The notes under the pieces: generated by a model | Told to the model about the DNA's origin: nothing | The model's input: only the letters and a program-made list of their open reading frames with translations | Databases searched by the model: none | DNA from: an uncultured Collinsella sp. | GTDB taxonomy: Bacteria; Actinomycetota; Coriobacteriia; Coriobacteriales; Coriobacteriaceae | NCBI GenBank assembly: GCA_902492825.1 | Contig: CABUMZ010000063.1 | Coordinates: 1 to 10,662 of the forward strand | Reading direction: 5' to 3' | DNA length: 10,662 bases | In this document: positions 1 through 5,958 of the stretch, piece after piece | Position numbering within the stretch: the stretch's first letter is position 1 | Layout: each line of letters starts with the position of its first letter | Program-made: the position numbers and the translations under genes

Positions 1-88
1 TGCTGCCACTAAATTTGTGACAGTACTCAGATTTGGCATTTTTTGACCACGGGGTATCTAACCAACCCCCTAAACAGCCTCCAAACGC
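1..88. other. Intergenic edge downstream of folD
   Basis: No gene is supported here. The stretch is richer in A and T than the genes that follow. Downstream of folD on the minus strand there is no hairpin followed by a T run, so I call no terminator. The part around 4-40 contains TGCC followed by TTTGTGAC. A similar pairing (TGCC, then TTTGTGAC a few bases on) occurs on the minus strand near 1775-1790, which hints at a dispersed intergenic element. Confidence 0.3.
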
Positions 89-943
89 CTATTTTACCGC
101 GCGCTCAGCCGCCTCGATCACGTGCTTGGCGAGAATTGCTGTCGTCACGGCGCCCACGCCACCCGGCACGGGGGTGATTGCGCCAACAACCGGCTCCGCG
201 GCATCAAAATCGACGTCGCCGACCAGCTTGCCAGCGGCTTCGTCCCAATTAATGCCAACATCGATAATCGCCTGGTCCTCGCGGACCGCATCTGCGCCAA
301 TCGTGCGCGCGCGTCCAACGGCGGCAACCACAATGTCGGCAGCACAGCACTCGGCGGCAAGATCGCGCGTATGCGTATGGCACGTCGTCACGGTTGCGTT
401 GCGCGCCGTAAGCATGGCGGCAACGGGGCGGCCAATTACCAGTGAGCGTCCGACCACAGCAACCTTGGCCCCATCCAGCTCAACGCCGTAATGATCCAGC
501 AAAGCAAGCACGGCTTCAGCTGTGCAGGGGGCAAAACCCTCGCCGCGCCCCGAAAGCGTGGTGAGCAGCGAAGCCGGCGTCATGGAGTCAACGTCCTTGG
601 CGGGATCGAGCGCTGCGGCGACGGCGTTCTCGTCAAGGCCGGCGGGCAGCGGGCGGAACATCAGACAGCCATGAACAGCCGAGTCGGCATTGATGTCCTC
701 GATGGCCGTCAACAGCTCGTCTTGCGAAACACCGGCAGGAAGCAACACGCGACGCGCCTCGATGCCAACCTTTTCGCAGCGTTTAAGGGCGCCGCGCTCG
801 TAGGATAGGTCGTCCTCGCGTTCACCCACACGCACGATAGCAAGCGTCGGAACAACACCGCGTTCGCGCAGCGCAGCGCAGCGGGCAGCGAGCTCCTCAG
901 TCAAAGCGCGGGCGACGGGAGCACCCTTCAGTAGCTCAGCCAT
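89..943 (-). CDS. folD: Methylenetetrahydrofolate dehydrogenase (FolD family)
   Basis: This 284-residue cytosolic enzyme oxidises 5,10-methylene-THF to 5,10-methenyl-THF with NAD(P). Classical FolD also hydrolyses the product to 10-formyl-THF. Visible family features are KDVDS (116-120), the Rossmann loop VVGRSLVIGRP (163-173) and the C-terminal PGGVGAVTT (260-268). The length is normal. The ATG at 943 is chosen because AGAGGGG lies about six bases upstream and the conserved protein begins there; an in-frame ATG at 1009 lies inside fchA. It follows fchA by two bases, so the two are surely co-transcribed. The oddity is at the cyclohydrolase site: the family motif Y-x3-K reads Y48-x3-A52, and the glutamine of the VQLPLP motif is F96, while the conserved Asp (D119) remains. 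By homology to E. coli FolD (Lys54, Gln98) the dehydrogenase should work but the cyclohydrolase probably does not. That last point is inference. Confidence 0.93.
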   Translation of the reverse strand: MAELLKGAPVARALTEELAARCAALRERGVVPTLAIVRVGEREDDLSYERGALKRCEKVGIEARRVLLPAGVSQDELLTAIEDINADSAVHGCLMFRPLPAGLDENAVAAALDPAKDVDSMTPASLLTTLSGRGEGFAPCTAEAVLALLDHYGVELDGAKVAVVGRSLVIGRPVAAMLTARNATVTTCHTHTRDLAAECCAADIVVAAVGRARTIGADAVREDQAIIDVGINWDEAAGKLVGDVDFDAAEPVVGAITPVPGGVGAVTTAILAKHVIEAAERAVK

Positions 944-945
944 GG

Positions 946-1578
946 CTATCCCCTCTTTCTTGCAGCGTCGGAGGCGCGGCGCGCCAGCGCATCGGCGCGC
1001 GGCAACCATGTGTCGAGCAACTCATCACACGCCGTCTCGAGCTCCTCGGCGCGTGCACGATCCTTCATAGACGTGGTGTTCGCAAAGAGCGTCAAGCTCG
1101 CGCCCTGCATGGCGGCGCGGCAGAATACGGCGCCGCACGCCACATCGGACAGCAGCTGACGCGAACCCTTGTCGGCCATGTCCTCGAGCAGCGCCAGTGC
1201 GCGCCCGCAGGCATCCATAATGCGATACGGCGGCATAGCGGCCACATGCAGCGCATCCTGAATCGCAGCCGGTCGGGCCGGGTCCTCACGCGGAATACCG
1301 TACGCAGCGGACACCTGGCCGTACGCACGAACGTCCTCGGCGACCAGACCCACAAGCTCCTGCGCCAACTCGTCTGCCTGGGCAAACGCACGCGTCAGGT
1401 CATCCGCACGATCAGCAAGCGCGGGATTGGTCGCACCGTAGCGGGCAACCATTCCGCACAGCGAGGCGCCCAGCGCGCCCACAAAAGCGCTCGCGCTGCC
1501 ACCACCGGGAACTGGCTCGCGCGCGGCCAGCGCCTCGGCAAAACCGCGACAGGTTTTATCCATCATCTCTTGGCTCAT
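946..1578 (-). CDS. fchA: Methenyltetrahydrofolate cyclohydrolase / cyclodeaminase family
   Basis: This 210-residue protein belongs to the formiminotransferase-cyclodeaminase family. Its stand-alone members (FchA) hydrolyse 5,10-methenyl-THF to 10-formyl-THF, and others release ammonia from formimino-THF. The signature is the glycine-rich PGGGSASAFVGALGASL at residues 24-40, followed by the helical body typical of the family; the length is standard. An ATG at 1584 is also in frame, but AAGGTG sits only a base or two from it and seven bases from the ATG at 1578, so 1578 is the better start. It is the first gene of an operon with folD, two bases apart. There is no histidine-degradation gene nearby, which favours the cyclohydrolase role over formimino-THF cyclodeaminase. 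Because the FolD partner lacks the cyclohydrolase lysine, this protein likely carries that step. The family is seen; the division of labour is inferred. Confidence 0.88.
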   Translation of the reverse strand: MSQEMMDKTCRGFAEALAAREPVPGGGSASAFVGALGASLCGMVARYGATNPALADRADDLTRAFAQADELAQELVGLVAEDVRAYGQVSAAYGIPREDPARPAAIQDALHVAAMPPYRIMDACGRALALLEDMADKGSRQLLSDVACGAVFCRAAMQGASLTLFANTTSMKDRARAEELETACDELLDTWLPRADALARRASDAARKRG

Positions 1579-1605
1579 ACGCATGCACCTTCAAGTCATA
1601 TACAT

Positions 1606-1629
1606 CGGTCGGGCGGCAACCACCGACCG
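1606..1629 (-). other. Hairpin in fchA leader
   Basis: CGGTCGG (1606-1612) and CCGACCG (1623-1629) are perfect inverted arms around a 10-base loop. A second copy of CCGACCG (1627-1633) could compete for pairing. The hairpin lies between the predicted promoter and the fchA ribosome site, so it would be in the mRNA leader. It could stabilise the transcript or act as a regulatory element. I do not recognise a known riboswitch. Confidence 0.3.
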
Positions 1630-1655
1630 ACCGCATCGATCACATAATGGTGCAT

Positions 1656-1684
1656 AGTCTAGCCCATAAGTACATAAGCGTCAG
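1656..1684 (-). promoter_or_regulatory. Predicted sigma-70 promoter of fchA-folD
   Basis: On the minus strand CTGACG (-35, at 1679-1684, four of six matches to TTGACA) and TAGACT (-10, at 1656-1661, four of six matches to TATAAT) are separated by exactly 17 bases. Transcription would begin near 1649, giving a leader of about 70 bases that contains the inverted repeat at 1606-1629. This is a pattern match only. Confidence 0.45.
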
Positions 1685-2038
1685 CGCACCTGGTCATCGC
1701 GGATTTCTATGACGAACGATAGGCGTCGGCACCGCAAACATGGGAAACATGGCCCGCCTTTCGGGACTTCCGGACGTCACAAACTGGGGCATATCTATAA
1801 ACAAGGAACCTGTTGGGGCAACGCCCGCGTACACGCGCCCCTTTAAAACAACGGACACCTCACCCCGGGGAGGGCCGACAGCACCAGCCCTCCCCTCTTT
1901 TGCGCCCGAACATATTGCCACTTAACGGCGCAAATCCGGCCCTCAGAATGGGACACATGGCCCCCCGGAGCGAGCCGCTCGCGCGTACAGTAAAGGCAGG
2001 TAATCCATGGGCGGTTACAGATCGAGGAGGACACGACC
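1685..2038. other. Intergenic region with structured, terminator-ended segment
   Basis: This gap of about 350 bases separates the divergent fchA and lipoprotein genes. The left part (about 1700-1866) has short hairpin arms on the plus strand, for example GGGGC (near 1815) with GCCCC (near 1840). It leads into the strong terminator at 1867-1901. A 61-codon open frame (1740-1925) runs through the terminator stem and has no convincing ribosome site, so I do not call it a gene. The segment may be a small RNA or a terminated leader of the lipoprotein gene; I do not recognise an Rfam-type family. Right of the terminator, a short inverted repeat (GCGAG/CTCGC, 1970-1982) and a possible -10 (TACAGT, 1986-1991) precede the lipoprotein ribosome site. 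Confidence 0.4.
1867..1901 (+). terminator. Rho-independent terminator
   Basis: GGGGAGGGC (1867-1875) pairs perfectly with GCCCTCCCC (1887-1895) around an 11-base loop and is followed by TCTTTT. The T-rich tail is on the plus side only, so it ends a rightward transcript arising in 1690-1866. No called gene lies immediately upstream on that strand. Confidence 0.75.
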
Positions 2039-2632
2039 ATGAAAAAGAAGGCCTTTGCGATTCTCACCCTCTGCATCAGTCTCTTTGCCGCAGTTGCCCT
2101 GGTGGGCTGCGGTGGCAGCGGCGACGCTACCGGAAGTGGCGGTGGCGGCGGGGCAGAAAAGCCAGCCGTGGATATGAGGACTGACTTCATTTGGTTTAAG
2201 GTCGAGGTTCCCGAGGGCGTCGAGATTACCGACGTTGCCGGCGACACCGCCGACAGGGCCCAGTTTAAGTTCACCGAGAGCGAGCACGCCAGTGATCGCT
2301 TCATCCCCGTCTTCGACTCTGACAAGAACGCCGACGAGCTGTTCGACTACGAGGCAAAGTGGAATGCCAGCTTTGAGTGGACCGAGAATGACCCCGTCAA
2401 GTACAACGGCAAGACCTGGCGCAACGCTTCCTACACACACTCGGGCGGCGTGACGACCGAGTACTTCACCGACGTTGACGGTGGCAGCGTGTATGTGCGC
2501 ATCGACAACGTCGAGGAGCACAAGGACGCCGTCGAGACCATGATGAAGTCTCTGGAATTTGCCGACGACATCGCCGAGGCCAAGACCGAGGCCATGGACG
2601 TCAAGCTCGACGATATCGAGATCAAGCGCTAA
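2039..2632 (+). CDS. Predicted lipoprotein of unknown function
   Basis: This is a 197-residue exported protein. The N-terminus is a classic type II signal: three lysines (2-4), a hydrophobic stretch (5-20) and the lipobox LVGC with Cys24 as the lipidation site. A Gly/Ser-rich tether follows (25-38). The mature part (about 45-180) is acidic and alternates beta-type segments, with a late helix-rich stretch (165-185) and an acidic/lysine-rich tail. The pattern loosely resembles small PsbP/Mog1-like lipoproteins, but I cannot assign a family, and no catalytic motif is visible. The start is well supported: AGGAGG lies at 2025-2030, eight bases before the ATG. It forms a single-gene unit between the terminators at 1867 and 2704. 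It would sit on the outer face of the cytoplasmic membrane. Confidence 0.85.
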   Translation: MKKKAFAILTLCISLFAAVALVGCGGSGDATGSGGGGGAEKPAVDMRTDFIWFKVEVPEGVEITDVAGDTADRAQFKFTESEHASDRFIPVFDSDKNADELFDYEAKWNASFEWTENDPVKYNGKTWRNASYTHSGGVTTEYFTDVDGGSVYVRIDNVEEHKDAVETMMKSLEFADDIAEAKTEAMDVKLDDIEIKR

Positions 2633-2703
2633 GTAACTGGCGAGCGCAGCGGGAAACACGGGCGCAGTGCTAACAAGCGGCGGTACCCCAGCGCTTCGTA
2701 CCC

Positions 2704-2736
2704 AGGGAGGGCCGGTAAACCGACCCTCCCTTTCTT
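2704..2736 (+). terminator. Rho-independent terminator of the lipoprotein gene
   Basis: AGGGAGGG (2704-2711) pairs with CCCTCCCT (2724-2731). After one mismatch, an inner CGG/CCG extends the stem around a TAAA loop, and the tail is TTTCTT. It lies about 70 bases after the lipoprotein stop codon. Its stem shares the core GGGAGGGCCG with the terminator at 1867. Confidence 0.8.
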
Positions 2737-2937
2737 ATGCCGGTAGCCAACGAACGCGAGGATGCCGGACGCCGGAACCGCTCCAAATGTAGCAACAGTA
2801 CGAAAACGACAAACACCCCAACACGTCCGCCCGCCGATTTATTGCGCCGCGCAGACAATTAAACCAGCATCTTTAAACATCTGAGCAGTATAGTGACCAA
2901 AACTATCGCATAACCGCACTCTACGAATGGAGAAGTT

Positions 2938-3657
2938 ATGACCGAACACCACGCCATCAGCCGCCGAGCATTTACGTTGGGCCTTGGACTCGCGGCGTTG
3001 TCGCCACTTGCAAGCCTGCCCGAAACCGCGGCATTGGGCATTGGCCCACGAGCGGCATTTGCAGACGACGCTGCCACAGCGTCGGTCAGCCTCAACAATT
3101 TCGTCATTCGCCTTCGCCCCGCGGGCTATTTTCGTACCGCAAGCGTTAACGAAGACGGCAACGTCATCGGCAACGTCTGCCATCTGTTTAATGACGGCAC
3201 GTCCAGCAAGCTCATCCTTGAGAACGTAACGACCAAGAATGACGATACAAACTGGTATGCTATCCGCACCTTGCTCAATTTCGAAGAGCATAAAAAGACG
3301 GGCTACAGCATTTGGTCGGTCGATGGCGACTCGGACAAAGACGGAAAGGTCATCCACGTATGGAGTGGCGAGCATGACGGCAAGCCCAGTCGCTCTTTTG
3401 CGTTCGAGCGTCAATCAAACGGAACCTACATCATCCGAGACCGCACGGTCGAGAAAGAAACCGAGAAAAAAGACATTAAGTACCTGGCAATAGAATCGAA
3501 CGGCGAAGACCAGGACAACAATAAGATCTGCCATAAGAGTAAGAGCATTCCGTGGGAGCTCGAACTTATCGGTTACGATATGAAAAGAACGATGCCACGG
3601 TTAGCAGCCTCGACTGGATCACGTACAGCAGCTACGTCGATGGGCCATGTTGGATGA
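2938..3657 (+). CDS. N-terminal fragment: Tat signal and ricin-like region
   Basis: As read, this frame gives 239 residues, of which roughly the first 216 belong to the original protein; the rest is out-of-frame read-through after 3586. The twin-arginine motif SRRAFTLG (8-15) precedes a hydrophobic stretch, with likely cleavage after AFA (40-42). Residues of about 45-215 alternate short beta segments with patterns such as SIWSVDGD, YIIRDRT and KYLAIES, which recall the ricin-type beta-trefoil repeat seen in carbohydrate-binding modules. This assignment rests on pattern only. If translated alone, the fragment would be a secreted lectin-like protein without the catalytic domain. Confidence 0.6.
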   Translation: MTEHHAISRRAFTLGLGLAALSPLASLPETAALGIGPRAAFADDAATASVSLNNFVIRLRPAGYFRTASVNEDGNVIGNVCHLFNDGTSSKLILENVTTKNDDTNWYAIRTLLNFEEHKKTGYSIWSVDGDSDKDGKVIHVWSGEHDGKPSRSFAFERQSNGTYIIRDRTVEKETEKKDIKYLAIESNGEDQDNNKICHKSKSIPWELELIGYDMKRTMPRLAASTGSRTAATSMGHVG

Positions 3658-4847
3658 AATACGTCGATGACAACAAGTTCCTCGACGAGCTGAGCATCCC
3701 GGGTACGCACGATTCGGGCACCTGCAGCGTGGACAACGACACTGAGCCCCAATCCTCGCAAGTAAAATGCCAGCAGGATTACATTCCCACGCAGCTGCTC
3801 GAAGGCATTCGCTATTTTGATATCCGTCTCGGAAAGGGCGACAACCCTGGCATCGACCATGGGATGTACTACCTGCTCAAAAAAGACGCGTACTTTTTGC
3901 ATCTTTCCGATGTCATAGGCTACTTCAAAACGTTTTTGAACGAAAACCCGACAGAAGCGCTCATCATGCTTGTATCACGAGGCAACGACGAGGCTACCGA
4001 CGAAAGTGTTACGACGGCTTTCGCCAAGGTTTTGGACGACAACCCCAAACTGTTCTATACGTCGAGCCGCGTTCCCACACTGGGCGAGGTGCGCGGAAAG
4101 ATCGTTCTGCTGCGTCGATTTAGGCTCGCCGGCAACAGTGTAAGCGGCCACACGTGGGGCCTCGACCTTACCGAATGGGATGACAAGATCAAGGCTCACT
4201 CCGACAGCGCCACTATGTGTCTCGTCCAAGACGCGCGGGGCTTTGAAGCCGCGGGGGAAACAGGCGACAAAGAGCCCTATTGCACCAAGGTATACGCCCA
4301 GGACAAGTACAAACTCACGGGAACCGACAAGCTCAGCTGGGTCGATAATGCGCTGAAGGAAACGACCGGGCGCACGCGCAACGAGGTAGATGTCGAGGAC
4401 GATAACGGGGCCAAGGAGAAAGTCCTGGAGCGTTGCTGGTCTATCAACTACACCAGCTGCACGGGCTTGTCGCACGGAGGCAATCCTTTTACCTCGGCAC
4501 GAGTAGTCAACGAGCATCTGTATAAGAGCCCGTACATCAATCCCAGCGGCATCGAGGATACAAAGTCAGATTACCTCAAGCACATTGGCATCATCGCATC
4601 CGACTTTGTTGATGCGGCGCTGGCCCGGAGCATCTACCAGCGCAATTACGATACGGAGCACAAGCAGACGGCTTCGTACTATCTCCCGTACTATCTCCCG
4701 ACCCGCATGCGCATGACGTACGGCGACTCGCTGAGCGATGCCTCATTCCAGGATGGCAAGACCGTTGGCGAGGGCCGTTTCCGCCTCGTTAACAGCAGCA
4801 ACGTACTCAACGTGGCCGCTTCTGGCAGCGCGTTTGCCATCGAATAA
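3552..4847 (+). CDS. Middle fragment: PI-PLC X catalytic domain
   Basis: This frame holds a bacterial phosphatidylinositol-specific phospholipase C X domain. PGTHDSGT carries the first catalytic His (H258 in the repaired protein). YFDIRLG supplies the Asp/Arg pair (D295, R297), and IDHG the second His (H308). These match His32, Asp67, Arg69 and His82 of the Bacillus cereus enzyme in order and approximate spacing. The following NPTEALIML matches the family's NPSETIIM-type strand. Such enzymes cleave phosphatidylinositol or GPI anchors to diacylglycerol and a cyclic inositol phosphate. The frame has no signal peptide or convincing ribosome site of its own, so it is probably not made as a working protein. 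The part from about 3552 to 3585 is the out-of-frame side of the junction. Confidence 0.75.
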   Translation: MGARTYRLRYEKNDATVSSLDWITYSSYVDGPCWMKYVDDNKFLDELSIPGTHDSGTCSVDNDTEPQSSQVKCQQDYIPTQLLEGIRYFDIRLGKGDNPGIDHGMYYLLKKDAYFLHLSDVIGYFKTFLNENPTEALIMLVSRGNDEATDESVTTAFAKVLDDNPKLFYTSSRVPTLGEVRGKIVLLRRFRLAGNSVSGHTWGLDLTEWDDKIKAHSDSATMCLVQDARGFEAAGETGDKEPYCTKVYAQDKYKLTGTDKLSWVDNALKETTGRTRNEVDVEDDNGAKEKVLERCWSINYTSCTGLSHGGNPFTSARVVNEHLYKSPYINPSGIEDTKSDYLKHIGIIASDFVDAALARSIYQRNYDTEHKQTASYYLPYYLPTRMRMTYGDSLSDASFQDGKTVGEGRFRLVNSSNVLNVAASGSAFAIE

Positions 4848-5426
4848 GTGGATGTCGACGCCCTGGGCAACGAGACCGCTACAGGACTGCAGGGCTTCGT
4901 GCCCATCGATATCGATCCGCTCGCGCTGACGCCCCATTTTGAGGGACTCGAAGGCCTTAAGGCCGGCGAAGACGTGCGCGCCAAGATTGCGGCATCACTC
5001 GAGGGCAAGCTCGAAACCGACGCCTGCACCGCCCAGCTCGAGTTTGTGCACGACGCGGACGGCGCTCCGGGCACGGCAATGGCCGAGGGCGAGGCATTTG
5101 CCGCGGGGACGTATTGGGTGCGTGCGAAAGGTCTGTTGGGCGACGCGGCGCAGAACTACACGCTCGCCAGCGACGGAGCCGCAAACTTTACCGTAGCGGC
5201 CTCGGACAGTGCAGGCGGCACCGGCAGCGGCACGGGTTCCAGCGCAGGCAGCGCTGATAAGAATGGTAAGGGCAACAAGGGCAAGGGCTCGGGCGGAAAA
5301 CTCGCCGACACGGGCGACGGCTCCGGCATTGCCGCCGGGCTCGCCGCTGCCGCCATGGCGACAACGGTCGCCGGCGCGGCGATGCTTGCCAATGACCGCG
5401 AAAACGTTGGGGACGACAGCGAATAG
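4848..5426 (+). CDS. C-terminal fragment: beta-rich region and sortase anchor
   Basis: This 192-codon frame begins at the GTG directly after the TAA and is in frame with the phospholipase segment. It has no ribosome site of its own. The first 100 residues look like an Ig/MBG-like stalk, with the pattern GTYWVRAKGLLGDAAQNYTL typical of such modules. A low-complexity Gly/Ser/Lys linker follows. Then comes LADTGD (an LPXTG-type sortase signal with Ala in place of Pro), a hydrophobic alanine-rich segment of about 22 residues, and the short charged end NDRENVGDDSE. This is the normal order of a Gram-positive cell-wall sorting signal, although the tail is more acidic than the usual basic one. Confidence 0.65.
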   Translation: MDVDALGNETATGLQGFVPIDIDPLALTPHFEGLEGLKAGEDVRAKIAASLEGKLETDACTAQLEFVHDADGAPGTAMAEGEAFAAGTYWVRAKGLLGDAAQNYTLASDGAANFTVAASDSAGGTGSGTGSSAGSADKNGKGNKGKGSGGKLADTGDGSGIAAGLAAAAMATTVAGAAMLANDRENVGDDSE

Positions 5427-5461
5427 GCAAGCCCGCCTTTTAGACACATCGACTCAATTGG

Positions 5462-5495
5462 GGGGCGCAGAATACCGTTCTGCGCCCCGATTTTT
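5462..5495 (+). terminator. Rho-independent terminator of the surface-protein gene
   Basis: GGGGCGCAGAA (5462-5472) and TTCTGCGCCCC (5478-5488) form a perfect 11-base stem with the loop TACCG, followed by GATTTTT. On the minus side the stem is followed by CCAATTGAG, so it does not serve the convergent small gene. Its preservation suggests that the upstream unit was transcribed in full until recently. Confidence 0.88.
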
Positions 5496-5520
5496 ACCTT
5501 AGCCCGAACACCGTTATCGG

Positions 5521-5790
5521 CTACATCACCATGTTCAGCGCATTCACGAACTCCTGAGCTTGGGAGCGGCTGCTCAGACTAAAGACACAGGCAGTCAACA
5601 GCCTGTTACGTAGGAAAACGTCGCGGCCCTTGATCCTGCTGACCCCCGTAATGTCCTTAAGATAAACAATCTCGGTGTGCTTGCCACCAAAAGTGCCCTT
5701 CTTGAGCACCTCGATGCGGTTAGGGTAGATCTTGACGTCTTTAAACCTACCCGAACCTTTGTCCTGGAACAGCAGCGTGTTGTTGTCCAT
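5521..5790 (-). CDS. Small PH-like domain protein, hypothetical
   Basis: This 89-residue soluble protein has no signal or membrane segment. Its layout (beta segments KDVKIYPNRIEVLKKG, HTEIVYLKDITGV and RNRLLTACVFSL, then a final helix SQAQEFVNALNMVM) is that of the short bacterial PH-like proteins, in which a seven-strand barrel is capped by a C-terminal helix. Their role is mostly unknown. An in-frame GTG at 5835 would add 15 residues. I prefer the ATG at 5790 because GGGAG lies eight bases before it and because the predicted promoter (5836-5865) would start transcription at about the GTG. It converges on the broken surface-protein gene and is divergent from the nuclease gene. No partner gene suggests a function. 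Confidence 0.7.
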   Translation of the reverse strand: MDNNTLLFQDKGSGRFKDVKIYPNRIEVLKKGTFGGKHTEIVYLKDITGVSRIKGRDVFLRNRLLTACVFSLSSRSQAQEFVNALNMVM

Positions 5791-5835
5791 ACGCGTCACT
5801 CCCGTGGGGTTCGCTAAAACTGTCTCTATGGCCAC

Positions 5836-5865
5836 ATTTTAGTCACCGCAAGGCTCCCATGCGAA
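5836..5865 (-). promoter_or_regulatory. Predicted promoter of the PH-like gene
   Basis: On the minus strand TAAAAT (-10, 5836-5841, five of six matches) is preceded by TTCGCA (-35, 5860-5865, four of six matches) with an 18-base spacer. The predicted start of transcription is near 5829, which would exclude the upstream GTG and support the ATG at 5790. Confidence 0.45.
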
Positions 5866-5958
5866 GGTGCCAGACAGCAAAGCAATTCGTGTCCGCGCGA
5901 GGCTTTAAACTAAATGCGATAAAGATGCATTCCACAAGAGGAAAGTGGGGCGACAGTG

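Larger units (their letters stand above)
2938..5426 (+). pseudogene. Broken surface-anchored lectin / PI-PLC protein
   Basis: Three abutting open frames read as one protein of about 829 residues if two lesions are repaired. The first is one missing A in the run AAAA at 3583-3586; adding it gives the smooth junction DMKKNDATV. The second is an in-frame TAA at 4845-4847, where the same frame continues without interruption to 5426. Repaired, the protein has a Tat signal (1-42), a ricin-like region, a PI-PLC X domain (about 240-450), a C-terminal beta-rich region, a Gly/Ser/Lys linker, LADTG (789-793), a membrane helix and a charged tail. It would be exported folded by Tat and then linked to peptidoglycan by a sortase. 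GGAG lies five bases before the ATG, and TATAGT (2889-2894) is a possible -10 with no clear -35. A strong terminator follows the last fragment. Either this is a recent pseudogene or the two lesions are sequence errors. Confidence 0.8.

Noticed and set aside
1740..1925. 61-codon plus-strand frame before the lipoprotein gene
   Set aside because: It runs through the terminator stem at 1867-1901 and lacks a convincing ribosome site, so full translation is unlikely.
2015..2659. Long minus-strand frame opposite the lipoprotein gene
   Set aside because: It is a mirror of a real gene in high-GC DNA. The plus strand has a strong ribosome site, a lipobox and a terminator; the minus frame has none of these.
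3580..3590. Programmed -1 frameshift at the A run
   Set aside because: GAAAAGA is not a standard slippery heptamer, no obvious stimulatory hairpin follows, and a second lesion (TAA at 4845) is present. A simple base loss is more likely.
4845..4847. Recoded stop codon (selenocysteine or pyrrolysine)
   Set aside because: The codon is TAA, whereas these systems use TGA and TAG, and no associated element is seen.
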